A stretch of 64,000 nt of DNA, from contig NZ_RFFH01000002.1 of assembly GCF_003696265.1 (NCBI RefSeq), forward strand, positions 186,001-250,000. The letters run 5' to 3'. Below are positions 27,318-36,655 of this stretch, one piece after another. The translations under genes were made by a program, and so were the position numbers. This DNA is from Nocardia stercoris. GTDB lineage: Bacteria > Actinomycetota > Actinomycetes > Mycobacteriales > Mycobacteriaceae. Under the pieces are notes generated by a model. That model was not told the origin of the DNA. It was given only the letters and a program-made list of their open reading frames with translations, and did no database searches. Positions within the stretch are counted from its first letter, which is position 1; the number at the start of each line of letters is the position of its first letter.

Positions 27318-29300
27318 CTACCAGATTCGGACGCGTTCCCCCTCGGGCAGATACAACGCGTCGTCCGGGCGGACATCGAATGCCTCGTAGAAGCTGTCGA
27401 TATTGCTGACCACACCGTTGCACCGGAATTCCGGCGGCGAGTGCGGGTCGACGGCCAAGCGGCGGATCGCCTCCTCCTTGCGCGCCTTGGTGCGCCACAC
27501 CTGCGCCCAGCCGAAGAACACCCGTTGCAGGCCGGTCAGGCCGTCCAGCACCGGCGCTTCCTTGCCCTCCAGCGCGATCCGGTACGCGACCAGGGCGATC
27601 GACAGCCCGCCCAGGTCACCGATGTTCTCGCCGATCGTGAACTCGCCGTTGACCGTGTGATCGTCGGACAGATCCTTGGGGGAGAAGCGGTTGTACTGCT
27701 CGATCAACGCCGCGGTGCGCTTGCCGAACTCGGCCCGGTCGGCGTCGGTCCACCAGTCGGTGAGGTTGCCCGCACCGTCGTACTTGGAACCCTGGTCGTC
27801 GAAGCCGTGCCCGATCTCGTGCCCGATCACGGCGCCGATTCCGCCGTAGTTGGCGGCGTCGTCGGCGTTCATGTCGAAGAACGGCGGCTGCAGGATCGCG
27901 GCCGGGAAGACGATCTCGTTCATGCCCGGGTTGTAGTAGGCGTTGACCGTCTGCGGGGTCATGAACCATTCGGCGCGGTCCACCGGGCCGCCCAGCTTGG
28001 CCAGGTCGCGGTCGTGTTCGGCGGCGTAGCCGCGCCGGTAGTTGCCGACCGGGTCGGCGGGATCGATCACGACGGCGGCGTAGTCGCGCCACTTGTCCGG
28101 GTAGCCGATCTTCGGGGTGAAGGTCTCCAGCTTGGCCAGCGCGGCCCGGCGGGTATCCGGGCCCATCCATTCCAGGTCGGTGATATTGCGCCGGTACGCC
28201 TCGATCAGATTGGCCACCAGCTCCTGCATCCGCGCCTTGGCCTGCGGCGGGAAGTGCTGGGCCACATACAGTTTGCCGACCGCCTCGCCGAGCAGGTCCT
28301 GCACCAGGCTCACGCCGCGCTTCCAGCGTTCCCGGTTCTCCTGGGCGCCGGTGAGGGTGCGGCCGTTGAAGTCGAAGTTCTCCTCCACCAGCGCCGCGTT
28401 CAGCAGCGAGGCGCGCGAACGCAGTACGCGCCAGCTCGCCCAGGCCTGCCAGGACTCCAGCGGTTCCGCGGCCCACAGCTCGGCGAAGGTGCGCACGAAA
28501 TCAGGCTGGCGAACGACGAATTCGGCCAGGATCGCCGAACCGTCCGCCGGCACACCGGCGGCCAGCGCGGTACTCCAGGCGGCCCAATCGAATCCGGGAT
28601 GGTCGGCGATCAGCGCGGCGAAAGTGCTCGGGTTGTAGCTCAGTTCGGCGTCGCGGCGCCGCACCACATCCCAGTGCCCGGCCGCGATCTTGCGCTCCAA
28701 TTCGAACACCGTAGCCGGGTCGAAATCGAGACCGGCGAGCGCGAACATACGACCCATATGCGCCACGTACGCAGATCGGATATCGGCGTATTCGTCCTCG
28801 CGATAATAGGACTCGTCCGGCAGCCCGATCCCGGACTGGGTGAGGTTCACCAGGTATCGCTGCGAATTCTTGTCGTCGGTGTCGACGTACAGCGCGACCG
28901 CGCCGCCCACCCCGGTGCGCTGCAATTCGCCCAGCAGCGCGGCGAACGCCGACCGGTCGCGCACCCCCGCGACCGCCGCCAGTTCGTCCGCGATCGGTGC
29001 CAGACCGGCCGCCTCGATCGCGTCGGCGTCCATGAAACTGCGATACAGGTCACCGATCTTGCGCTCGTCGCTACCGGACTCGGCCGCGGACTCGGCGGCC
29101 GCCAGGATGATCTCCTTGACATCCAGTTCGGCCTGGTCGTAGAGAGTCCGGAACGCCCCGTCGACCGCCCGGTCGGCGGGTATCTCGTAGCCGGCCAGCC
29201 ACGCGCCGTTGACGTGCGCGAAAAGGTCGTCCTGCACTCGGACGGCGGAATCGCGGTAGGTCAGGTCGATACCGGAGGGCACAGTCGCATCGGAAGTCAC
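27318..29300 (-). CDS. M13-family zinc metallopeptidase (Zmp1-like)
   Basis: 660 residues from GTG at 29300, close to the 663 residues of M. tuberculosis Zmp1; a longer frame to 29474 lacks any family match. The zinc-binding HEIGHGFDDQG is near 493, the third ligand Glu is in GENIGDLGG near 555, and NAYYNPGMNEIVFPA near 445-460 forms the substrate-binding strand. Like Zmp1 it has no signal peptide; M. tuberculosis Zmp1 is still found outside the cytosol. The C-terminal tryptophan/basic end GERVRIW is typical of the family. Confidence 0.93.
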   Translation of the reverse strand: MTSDATVPSGIDLTYRDSAVRVQDDLFAHVNGAWLAGYEIPADRAVDGAFRTLYDQAELDVKEIILAAAESAAESGSDERKIGDLYRSFMDADAIEAAGLAPIADELAAVAGVRDRSAFAALLGELQRTGVGGAVALYVDTDDKNSQRYLVNLTQSGIGLPDESYYREDEYADIRSAYVAHMGRMFALAGLDFDPATVFELERKIAAGHWDVVRRRDAELSYNPSTFAALIADHPGFDWAAWSTALAAGVPADGSAILAEFVVRQPDFVRTFAELWAAEPLESWQAWASWRVLRSRASLLNAALVEENFDFNGRTLTGAQENRERWKRGVSLVQDLLGEAVGKLYVAQHFPPQAKARMQELVANLIEAYRRNITDLEWMGPDTRRAALAKLETFTPKIGYPDKWRDYAAVVIDPADPVGNYRRGYAAEHDRDLAKLGGPVDRAEWFMTPQTVNAYYNPGMNEIVFPAAILQPPFFDMNADDAANYGGIGAVIGHEIGHGFDDQGSKYDGAGNLTDWWTDADRAEFGKRTAALIEQYNRFSPKDLSDDHTVNGEFTIGENIGDLGGLSIALVAYRIALEGKEAPVLDGLTGLQRVFFGWAQVWRTKARKEEAIRRLAVDPHSPPEFRCNGVVSNIDSFYEAFDVRPDDALYLPEGERVRIW

Positions 29301-29476
29301 GTCGCAAGTATGCCGACGCGAACCGGGTCCGCGCAGGATCCGCAGCTCGGGCACCGCGGACTCGGGTACCCACCAGCCGCGTTCCTTGCTGGCGGCCGAC
29401 AGTTCGAGATACCTTCTCACCAGCGATTGCGGGACCCAGGTACACCCAGACAGGGACACCGAGACGAGGTTCATCG

Positions 29477-29956
29477 ATGAGCACGCTCGACCCGCGGCCC
29501 GTGTCGTTCGCGGCCACCCAGGAGGCCGTGGCCCGGTGCCGGCGCTACCGCATGGAGAACGGCCTGTACGGCGTCGTCGAGTCCCCGCCGGCCCGCATCG
29601 TGCTCGAAGCCGGGCCGGTCGGCGCGGTCACCATGCCGGTGCCCCTGGGCAAGCGGGTGCGCGCATTGCTGCTCGACCACGCCCGGCCCTCCCCGATCAT
29701 CGGTCACCTGCGCTCCGGGCGCTGGACCTTCCTCACCGGGCCGGTCGGCGCGGTCGTCGCCGACGAGCCGCTGCTCGCCGACCTGCTGCACCAGGGCGTG
29801 GACCTGGCGTTGCCCGGCGCTCGCGTAGTGCTGCCGTCACCGGCCGACGAGAGCACCGGCTACCGCGTCTGGATCGAACCGCCGCACGGCTGCGACCGGC
29901 CCGACCTCACCGCGATCCTGGCCGCGACCCGCGCCTGCCGGGCCGCACACCGCTGA
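29477..29956 (+). CDS. conserved hypothetical protein
   Basis: 159 residues, family not recognised. It opens with FAATQEAVARCRRYRMENGLYG, then alternates short hydrophobic strands (GVVESPPARIVLEAG, WTFLTGPVGAVVADE) with loops and ends with RPDLTAILAATRACR. The strand-rich pattern with WTFLTGP recalls the small N-terminal prim-pol-like proteins of actinobacteria, but this is weak. Codon use is high-GC and coding-like. Start ATG at 29477, divergent from the M13 gene with 176 bp between. Confidence 0.6.
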   Translation: MSTLDPRPVSFAATQEAVARCRRYRMENGLYGVVESPPARIVLEAGPVGAVTMPVPLGKRVRALLLDHARPSPIIGHLRSGRWTFLTGPVGAVVADEPLLADLLHQGVDLALPGARVVLPSPADESTGYRVWIEPPHGCDRPDLTAILAATRACRAAHR

Positions 29957-29974
29957 ACCCACTGGGGTAACCGT

Positions 29975-30427
29975 TCAGGCGGAGTGGTGCTTGACGCCCA
30001 GCCGGTCCTGGAAGTTGTCCACACACTGCTGCACGGCCGTGTTGTTGTTGCCGGCGCGGTTCACGCAGTCGAAGTAGTCCTGCATCCCGTGGCTCCACAG
30101 GTACCAGCCCATGACCAGCGATCCGATCAGGGCGATGGCACCGAGTACCAGACCGGCCAGGGCCATACCGCGGCCACCGGCCCGGCCCGACCGGGCCTGC
30201 AGCACCGCGATCAACCCGAAGATCACCGCCAGCACACCGAGGATCACGCCACCGAACATGGTGCAGAACGTCACGACCGCGAGGATGCCCAGCACCAGCG
30301 AGGTGATGGCCAGACCGCGCCCACCGCCCTGCTGCGGCTGCGGACCAGGCGGATAGTTCCCCGGCGGCGGGGGATAGTCACCGGGCGGGGGCGGGGGGTA
30401 GCCGCCCGGCGGCGGATACTGCGACAT
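29975..30427 (-). CDS. DUF4190 membrane protein with Pro/Gly/Tyr-rich N-terminus
   Basis: 150 residues. The N-terminal 30 residues are a Pro/Gly/Tyr-rich cytoplasmic segment (PPGGYPPPPPGDYPPPPG). Two hydrophobic helices follow (ITSLVLGILAVVTFCTMFGGVILGVLAVIFG and GMALAGLVLGAIALIGSLVMG) joined by a short QARSGRAGG loop, the DUF4190 layout. The C-terminus has two Cys (YFDCVNRAG, VQQCVDNF). Role unknown. The stop of the pirin gene upstream is only 9 bp from its start, so they are probably co-transcribed. Confidence 0.8.
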   Translation of the reverse strand: MSQYPPPGGYPPPPPGDYPPPPGNYPPGPQPQQGGGRGLAITSLVLGILAVVTFCTMFGGVILGVLAVIFGLIAVLQARSGRAGGRGMALAGLVLGAIALIGSLVMGWYLWSHGMQDYFDCVNRAGNNNTAVQQCVDNFQDRLGVKHHSA

Positions 30428-30436
30428 GGATGAATG

Positions 30437-31216
30437 TTATTGCGCGCCGAGGCGCGCGTGCATCTCCCACACCAGGATCTCCGCCGGACCGGACGCGCTG
30501 ATCCGCTGGCCACCGGTCCGGGTCAGGCGCACCGAATCGCCCGCGTACAGCGGCCCGACACCCTCCATATCGACCTCACCGCGCGCGACGAACAGATGCA
30601 GGTACGGCGCGTCGGGCAGCCGGACCGGCGGTGTCTGCGCGTCCATCCGGGCCACATGCAAGGCCGCGTGACTGGAATTGATCGCGATCGCGGTGCTGTC
30701 CTGATAGCGCGGCAAGCCGGAGGCAACGGTCACCAGACCGCCGCCGGCCAAGTCGGCGTCCACCTCGAGCTGCTGATAACCGGGAGTCAGGCCCGAATCG
30801 TCGGGAACCACCCACATCTGTACGAAATGCACCGGATCGGAATGCTGTTCCGCCGGGCCGCCGGACAGGCGCCAGGCGTCGTTCTTCTCCGAGTGCAGAA
30901 TGCCGGTGCCGGCGCTCATACGCTGCGCCAATCCGGGATAGATGACGCCGCTGTGGCCGAGTGAATCCTGATGTACCAGCGATCCGCCGAGCACCCAGGT
31001 CACGATCTCCATATCCCGATGCGGGTGGGTTTCGAATCCCTGCCCGGGGGACACAATGTCCTCGTTATTGACCAGCAACAATCCGTGATGAGTGTTATCC
31101 GGGTCATAGTGCTCGCCGAAGGAGAAGGAGTGCTTCGAATCCAGCCACGACACGCGAGTTTTCATGCGGTCGCCGGCTCGATGGACGTCGATGTGTGGTG
31201 TCGTGAGTGTGGACAC
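30437..31216 (-). CDS. pirin family protein
   Basis: 259 residues from GTG at 31216, which follows GAGAGGAGGACCAGG; the frame is open to 31402 but no better signal exists there. Two cupin domains: the first contains the metal-binding THPHRDMEIVTWVL (about 60-75) and HQDSLGHSG, then GTGILHSEKND with the second His/Glu pair. Bacterial pirins such as YhhW have quercetinase activity or act as redox-sensing regulators; which applies here is unknown. Confidence 0.9.
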   Translation of the reverse strand: MSTLTTPHIDVHRAGDRMKTRVSWLDSKHSFSFGEHYDPDNTHHGLLLVNNEDIVSPGQGFETHPHRDMEIVTWVLGGSLVHQDSLGHSGVIYPGLAQRMSAGTGILHSEKNDAWRLSGGPAEQHSDPVHFVQMWVVPDDSGLTPGYQQLEVDADLAGGGLVTVASGLPRYQDSTAIAINSSHAALHVARMDAQTPPVRLPDAPYLHLFVARGEVDMEGVGPLYAGDSVRLTRTGGQRISASGPAEILVWEMHARLGAQ

Positions 31217-31456
31217 CCTGGTCCTCCTCTCGGGCCGAGCGCCGATCACCATTTCAGCGTAGTTGGCGCATTCCGCGCCCAACCTGAATTTCTCGTAAAT
31301 TCTAACCCGTCGCCGCCGCGGCTCGACGACGGTCCGGACAACACTCTGGCAAATACGCGGCACATGGCACGTACCGGTTCGACGGCACCCCCGAGAGGAC
31401 AACCGCGACCGACCGTATCATGATGAGCTGCAACATAAACCGGAGGAGATCCGCGT

Positions 31457-31927
31457 ATGCGACCCGAGGTTCTGGCGGACATCGAGCGCACCCTGCGACA
31501 GCAGGCACACAGTGTCGGCATCGTCGACTTCGTCGTCGGTGTCGCGGTTTTCCGAGCCGGAAAACTACTGGTAGTGCGGCGTGTCGCGGACGACTGGAAC
31601 GGCGGCCTGTACGAACTCCCCGGCGGCGGCGTCGAACCGGGTGAGTCGTTCGCCGCGTGCGTCGCCCGCGAACTACGCGAGGAAACCGGATTGCGGCTGA
31701 CCCGCATCACCGACATCGTCGGCGGCTTCGACTACGCCACCCGGACCAAGGCGCGGGTCCGCAAATACAGTTTCCTCGCCGAGACCGAACCCGGCGAAAT
31801 CGTCCTGGCACCCGGCGAACACGACGAATACCGCTGGATCGACGCCGGCGCACTCGAAGCACTGCCGATGGCCGCCGATATGCGCGAAACTGTGCGTGCC
31901 CTCGTCGGCACCCATCCGACGCACTGA
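31457..31927 (+). CDS. NUDIX hydrolase
   Basis: 156 residues. The Nudix box is complete: [23 protein letters not shown] (about 57-79) with the Gly, REL-x-EET and metal-binding Glu residues. A preceding [17 protein letters not shown] strand and a later [19 protein letters not shown] segment complete the fold. It should hydrolyse a nucleoside diphosphate derivative; the substrate cannot be told. GGAGGAGATCCGCGT precedes the ATG. Confidence 0.88.
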   Translation: MRPEVLADIERTLRQQAHSVGIVDFVVGVAVFRAGKLLVVRRVADDWNGGLYELPGGGVEPGESFAACVARELREETGLRLTRITDIVGGFDYATRTKARVRKYSFLAETEPGEIVLAPGEHDEYRWIDAGALEALPMAADMRETVRALVGTHPTH

Positions 31928-32064
31928 CCGCCGATTCGCGCGGCCGGTGAAACGCCGGTGCCGTTGCGGTCGAGACGCTGTGCGCTCGGCTACATTCGAC
32001 GATGGTGTGTCGTCGCCGCGACGAACCGGGCGTGTTCCGATCCGACGAGGAGTAGGACAGGACT

Positions 32065-33720
32065 GTGCTGCGAACGGCCTCAGGGTTTCGGCTGCGAAAA
32101 GCGTCCACACCCGGTGTTTTCGGGCTGGTCGTCGCCTGCGCGCTGCATCCGGCGCCCGCCGCCGCCGCGCCCGCGCCCTGGGCGCCCCCACCGGTCAACG
32201 CCTGCGGCGAAACCGGATTCGACCCCCGCGCCCGGCTGCCCGAACCCGGCTCACCACCCCCACCGCTGCTGCCGCCGCACATCGACATCCAGATCCCGGT
32301 CCCGCAGCTGGTCCCGGTACCGATCCCCGGCCCGGCACCGGACAACGAACGCATCGACCCCGGACCGCTGCCCACCGATCCGTGCCGGAACCCGTGTCCC
32401 GAACCGGGTAGCGATCCCGACAACCAGGCCACCACCACCGACCCCGAACTCGGCAGCGACGAGACACCACTGCCCAGCTACGGACCCGACGCACCCGCCG
32501 ACCCCGGCCCGCCCCCCGACCCGCTGCACGGGCTGCTCACCTCGCTGAGCGGCGGTGGCAGCAACGGCAACTCGGTGCTGAACATCCCCTCGATCAGCTT
32601 CAGCCCGGACATCGAACCCATCCCGATCCCGGTTCCGGGCGGCGTCGCGCCGCCGCCGCAACCCGCGCCGGAACCGGTAGTGCACCCGGCCGAACCCGGA
32701 CCGGCCGTGGCGCCGCTGCCCGCCCCGCAACTCGACTCGGTGCACCTGGTGAACCAGGTGACCGGGCCCGGCTCGATCAACCGCACCGACGTCCGGTGGC
32801 AGGTGAACGCCACCGATCTCGGCATCATGTGGCAGACCAAGCCCGGCGAGATCGCGACCGTCTTCGGCGACACCTTCGGCAAAGGCTGGCAGGTGAACAC
32901 CGTCGGCGGGCCCGACGAGGACTGGCGCAGCAATGTGCTCGGCTACAGCACCCAGACCGATCTGTCCAAGGGCCTGACCATCGAGCGGATGGTGCAGGAC
33001 AGCAAGTGTCACGCCGCCGAACTGCTCGACAGCCGCAAACTGAAGAACTTCGAGACCACGGTCATCCCGACCTCCGGATTCGCGCTCGGCAACCGGCAGT
33101 ACCTCAGCTACATGTCGATCAACAAGTGGAGCCGGATCCCCGGCATGTGGTGGACCAACCGGGGCGGCCTCGCCTACTCCGACGACGACGGCCAGACCTG
33201 GGTCAAGTCGCAGCACGCGGTGTGGGACAACATGTTCGGGCTCGACCGCTTCCAGGTCGCCGCGATGGTCCCGCACGGCGCCTACGTGTACATGTTCGGC
33301 ACGCCCAACGGCCGGGTCGGCAATATCGGGCTGGCGCGCGTCCCCACCGCCGAGGTACTGAACAAGACCGCGTACCAGTACTGGGTCAACGGGACCTGGG
33401 CGCCCACGGCGGAGAACTCGGCCTCACCGATCCTGCCCGGCATCGCCGGCGAACTGTCGGTCCGCTACGACGAATCCAGCGGGCACTGGCAGATGGTCTA
33501 TCTCGACCCGGCCGCCCACTCGATCGTGCTGCGGATCGCCGACGAACCACAGGGCAACTGGTCCGACGAGGTGCCGCTGGTCGACACCAACGACTATCCG
33601 AAGTCCTACGGCGGGTTCATCCACCCGTGGTCGACCGGGAACGACATCTACTTCACCATCTCGGCCTGGGACACCTACAACGTGTACTTTATGCGCGCCA
33701 CGTTCGCGGGCGATCCCTAG
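32065..33720 (+). CDS. secreted DUF4185 domain protein
   Basis: 551 residues starting at GTG after GAGGAGTAGGACAG. A signal peptide (TPGVFGLVVACALHPAPAAAAP, cleavage near 34) is followed by a 180-residue Pro-rich stretch. The C-terminal DUF4185 domain (about 225-550) has the typical opening LGIMWQTKPGEIATVFGDTFGKGW and sialidase/glycosidase-like beta-propeller strands (GLAYSDDDGQTWVKS, GAYVYMFGTPNGR, QMVYLDPA). The Asp-box-like SDDDGQTW suggests binding or cleavage of a glycan, though no enzyme activity is established for actinobacterial members. The last codon overlaps modC by a shared CTAG. Confidence 0.85.
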   Translation: MLRTASGFRLRKASTPGVFGLVVACALHPAPAAAAPAPWAPPPVNACGETGFDPRARLPEPGSPPPPLLPPHIDIQIPVPQLVPVPIPGPAPDNERIDPGPLPTDPCRNPCPEPGSDPDNQATTTDPELGSDETPLPSYGPDAPADPGPPPDPLHGLLTSLSGGGSNGNSVLNIPSISFSPDIEPIPIPVPGGVAPPPQPAPEPVVHPAEPGPAVAPLPAPQLDSVHLVNQVTGPGSINRTDVRWQVNATDLGIMWQTKPGEIATVFGDTFGKGWQVNTVGGPDEDWRSNVLGYSTQTDLSKGLTIERMVQDSKCHAAELLDSRKLKNFETTVIPTSGFALGNRQYLSYMSINKWSRIPGMWWTNRGGLAYSDDDGQTWVKSQHAVWDNMFGLDRFQVAAMVPHGAYVYMFGTPNGRVGNIGLARVPTAEVLNKTAYQYWVNGTWAPTAENSASPILPGIAGELSVRYDESSGHWQMVYLDPAAHSIVLRIADEPQGNWSDEVPLVDTNDYPKSYGGFIHPWSTGNDIYFTISAWDTYNVYFMRATFAGDP

Positions 33721-34838
33721 GTCAGCGAATAGACCTGTACCTCGGTCGCTTTCACCACGAACCAGACCTCGGCGCCGACCGCGAGGCCCAGTTCGGCCAC
33801 GGCGGCGGGAGTGAGATCGGCGACCAGACCGGTCGCGGTGCCGTGCGCGGGCGCCGCCTGGACCCGGATCACGCCACCGCGGTCGGTCAATTCGGCGATT
33901 CGGACGCGGAAGACGTTGCGCGGACTGCCTTCCGGGACCGCGCGGTGCACGGCGACCGCAGCGGGCGAGAACACTGCTGCCGCAGCACTTCCCGGTGCCG
34001 GTAGCTCCGCGTAGCGGCCGACGACGGTGACGTCGCCCGCACGCAGACCGGCCGTACCCGGACCGGTCGTCACCGCGGGGCCGAGCAGCAGGTTGACCCC
34101 GGCGATCCGCGCCGCGAAGGCACTGCGCGGGCGCGACAGCACCTGCGCCACCGTGCCTTGTTCCGCGATCCGACCCGACTCCAGCACGACCACGCGGTCG
34201 GCGAGTGTCAGCGCGTCGACGATGTCGTGCGTGACGAGCACAGCGGTGCGACCATGGTCGCGGCGCTGCGGATCGCGTAAGACCCCGCGCAGCAGCGACC
34301 GGATCGCCGGCGCCGCAGCCACATCCAGCGCGGCCAGCGGCTCGTCGAACAGCAGCAACCGCGGTTCCACAGCCAGTGCACGGGCCAGCGCGACCCGCTG
34401 CGCCTGCCCGCCCGACAACTGCCCCGGCCGCCGCCACGCCCACGGCGCCGCATCCACCGCGGCCAGCCATCGCCGTACCTGCGCGTTCGCCGCCCGCGCC
34501 CGCATCCCCCGGCTGCGCGGCCCGAAGGCGACATTGGCCGCGACGCTCAGATGCGGGAACAACAACGGATCCTGCGCCAGCAACGCGACATCGCGCCGAT
34601 GCGGCGGGACCGCGATCCCCGCACGCGTATCGGTCAGCGTGCGCCCACCCGAGCGCACCACCGCCGCGTCCGGTGCCACCAACCCCGCCACCACATCCAG
34701 CAGGGTCGACTTTCCGGCGCCGTTCGGGCCGAGCACCGCCAGCACCTCCCCGGCGCCGATCCCCAGGCTCACGTCTAGACCGCGACTGTCGACCTTGACC
34801 GAAAGCTCAAGGCCCGCAGCGGTTTCCGGTGCACTCAT
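33717..34838 (-). CDS. modC: molybdate ABC transporter ATP-binding protein
   Basis: 373 residues. Walker A GPNGAGKST (37-45), Q-loop LLAQDPLLFP, signature LSGGQAQRVALARAL (about 139-153), Walker B LLLFDEPLAALD and switch His in VLVTHDIVDALTLAD. The C-terminal 100 residues contain a TOBE/Mop-type domain (FRVRIAELTDRGGVIRVQ, AEVWFVVKATEVQVYSL) that binds oxyanions and regulates the ATPase. It is the last gene of mopI-modA-modB-modC, but a 455-bp repeat-bearing gap separates it from modB. Confidence 0.9.
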   Translation of the reverse strand: MSAPETAAGLELSVKVDSRGLDVSLGIGAGEVLAVLGPNGAGKSTLLDVVAGLVAPDAAVVRSGGRTLTDTRAGIAVPPHRRDVALLAQDPLLFPHLSVAANVAFGPRSRGMRARAANAQVRRWLAAVDAAPWAWRRPGQLSGGQAQRVALARALAVEPRLLLFDEPLAALDVAAAPAIRSLLRGVLRDPQRRDHGRTAVLVTHDIVDALTLADRVVVLESGRIAEQGTVAQVLSRPRSAFAARIAGVNLLLGPAVTTGPGTAGLRAGDVTVVGRYAELPAPGSAAAAVFSPAAVAVHRAVPEGSPRNVFRVRIAELTDRGGVIRVQAAPAHGTATGLVADLTPAAVAELGLAVGAEVWFVVKATEVQVYSLT

Positions 34839-35038
34839 CGCGTATCGCCCTGCACCCGCACGAGCACGGCAGGTCGGTGTTCTCGACCCGGATGCGGTAG
34901 TCCTCGGCGCCGTCGGGCTCGTCCTCGCCCAGCTGCTGCTCGAACGCCACTACCACGGTCGGCGGCGATGCTCGGCACAGCGAAATCGGCCGACCCACGG
35001 TGCGCGCCCCGGTACCGCTTAGGGCAAGCGACATTCGA
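34833..35038. repeat. direct repeat copy 1 in the modB-modC gap, interrupted by a lon fragment
   Basis: Copy 1 has two arms: 34833-34867 (starting ACTCATCGCGTATCGCC and overlapping the modC start codon) and 34941-35038 (CGAACGCCACTACCAC to GCGACATTCGA). Between them lie 73 bp, most of it resembling lon. The arms match copy 2 at roughly 85-90% by eye. Confidence 0.85.
34868..34934 (-). repeat. short duplicated fragment of lon
   Basis: About 67 bp matching lon at 3321-3387 with four mismatches, on the same strand. Read in the lon frame it gives [21 protein letters not shown], against [21 protein letters not shown] in Lon. It is not part of any intact gene here. Confidence 0.9.
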
Positions 35039-35053
35039 TCCTCTTCGTGCGTT

Positions 35054-35194
35054 ACTCATCGCGTATCGCCTTTGCACCCGCACGAGCACTGATCTACGAA
35101 CGCCACTACCACGATCGACGGCGACGCCCGGCGCACCGAAATCGGCCCGCCCACGCTGCACGCCCCGGCACCGGTTCGGGCAAGCGACATTCGA
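35054..35194. repeat. direct repeat copy 2 in the modB-modC gap
   Basis: Arms 35054-35089 and 35097-35194 are separated by only 7 bp (TGATCTA), where copy 1 carries 73 bp. The second arm is 98 bp long in both copies. No ORF in either copy looks like a gene. Confidence 0.85.
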
Positions 35195-35293
35195 CCACTT
35201 GGCGCGTCAGCCACGGCGGGGACGAACGGCACGGCCCGCAACGTCGACGTGATGCCGACCGCATCGGTTCCGCTGCGCACGTGGGACTTCCGC

Positions 35294-36655
35294 TCACACA
35301 CGGTGAACCCCCTTGCGCCGGTAGGCGAACAGCACGATGACCACCGCTACCGCGATCAATACGAGCGACAGTGCCTCGGCCGCAGCCGGATCGGTCTCGC
35401 GTTGCAGGTAGATCTCCAACGGCAGCGTCCGGGTGCGGCCGCGGAGGCTACCGGCGAAAGTGAGCGTGGCGCCGAATTCGCCCAGTGCGCGAGCACCGGC
35501 CAGTACCGCGCCCGAGATCAGCGCGGGCCGCAGCAGCGGCAGGGTGACCCGCAACCACACCGTGGTCGGACCGGCGCCCAGAGTGGCGGCGACGCGCTCG
35601 TATCGGTCGCCCGCCGTGCGCAGTGCCGCCTCGAGGGTCAGCACCAGGAAGGGGAGCGCGACGAACGCCTGCGCGAGCACCACAGCCGTTGTGCTGAAAG
35701 CGATCTCGATACCCAGAGCTTCCAGCTTCCGGCCCAGCAGCCCGTAACGGCCGAACAGCGCCAGCAACGCCAGCCCGCTGACCACCGGCGGTAAGACCAA
35801 GGGCAGCAAGACCAGTGCCCGCACGAAGACCAGCGCCCGATGCCGCCCCCGCGCCAGCACCACCGCCAGCGGCACACCCAGCACCACACACAACGCGGTG
35901 GCGCAGGCCGAAGTACGGATACTCAATTCCAGTGCGTCCCGCGCGGATCCGGAGGTGACCAACTCCAGGAAGTGCGCCCAGTCGATCGACTCGGTCAACG
36001 CCACCAGCGGCCCGGCGACGAACAGCACCCCGAGCACCGCCGGCACCACCAGCCAACGCGGCACCCCGATCCCCGGCGCCCGGCCCAACCGTCGCATGGC
36101 ACGGATCAAGGAAGCCGTTGCGCCCGAACGAGACTCGCGACCAGCACCGTCATCCGCGCGCCGGTCCTCCCGGGCCGCACAGCCATCGACAGCTACGGCC
36201 GTCATTGCCAGGCGGCGGTCGGAACCGCGCAGTCTCCCCGAACCACGTAGTGCCACAAGCTCATCGGCACGTCCAGATGCTGCATCCGCCCCGGAGTCTC
36301 CTACGGATCCGGCGGCACCTCCCGGATCCCGCACGCCACCGAGAGTGTCGGCGGGCACACCGATCACGCTCCACGGCCGCCCTACTTCGGACCGACCGCA
36401 TTCACCTGAGTCCCGCAGGGCCGCAGTGTTATCGACGGGGGCGAAACCCGGCCGAGCCTCGTCGGCCGATTCATCGAGTCCGCTCGGAGCCCGAGCGGCT
36501 TCCTGAACGTCGGCGGCCGTTGTGCCGGTGGCCGATCGGTTGTCGGCCTCCTCATCCGAGGGGGCGGGCACAGCGCCTGGAGGTGGCTCAGCGGACCCGC
36601 CGACGGCACCCGGATCCCGCAGGGTCCCAGGCTCGTCGACGGGATCGTGCGTCAC
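35294..36655 (-). CDS. modB: molybdate ABC transporter permease with long N-terminal extension
   Basis: 453 residues; ordinary ModB has about 230-270. The permease starts near 200 ([20 protein letters not shown]) and has the EAA coupling loop [25 protein letters not shown] (about 345-370) and [13 protein letters not shown]. Residues 1-190 are a low-complexity, Gly/Ala/Asp/Arg-rich region with a degenerate repeat around [30 protein letters not shown] and [10 protein letters not shown]. The GTG start overlaps the modA stop (GTGA), which supports the long form; ATG at 36097 would give a normal-length protein but lacks a ribosome binding site. Confidence 0.88.
   Translation of the reverse strand: MTHDPVDEPGTLRDPGAVGGSAEPPPGAVPAPSDEEADNRSATGTTAADVQEAARAPSGLDESADEARPGFAPVDNTAALRDSGECGRSEVGRPWSVIGVPADTLGGVRDPGGAAGSVGDSGADAASGRADELVALRGSGRLRGSDRRLAMTAVAVDGCAAREDRRADDGAGRESRSGATASLIRAMRRLGRAPGIGVPRWLVVPAVLGVLFVAGPLVALTESIDWAHFLELVTSGSARDALELSIRTSACATALCVVLGVPLAVVLARGRHRALVFVRALVLLPLVLPPVVSGLALLALFGRYGLLGRKLEALGIEIAFSTTAVVLAQAFVALPFLVLTLEAALRTAGDRYERVAATLGAGPTTVWLRVTLPLLRPALISGAVLAGARALGEFGATLTFAGSLRGRTRTLPLEIYLQRETDPAAAEALSLVLIAVAVVIVLFAYRRKGVHRV

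Noticed and set aside
31020..31045. T-loop-like GGGTTTCGAATCCC as a hint of a tRNA
   Set aside because: Lies inside the pirin gene, encodes conserved residues on the minus strand, and no acceptor stem or anticodon arm is present. No tRNA or rRNA was found in the window.
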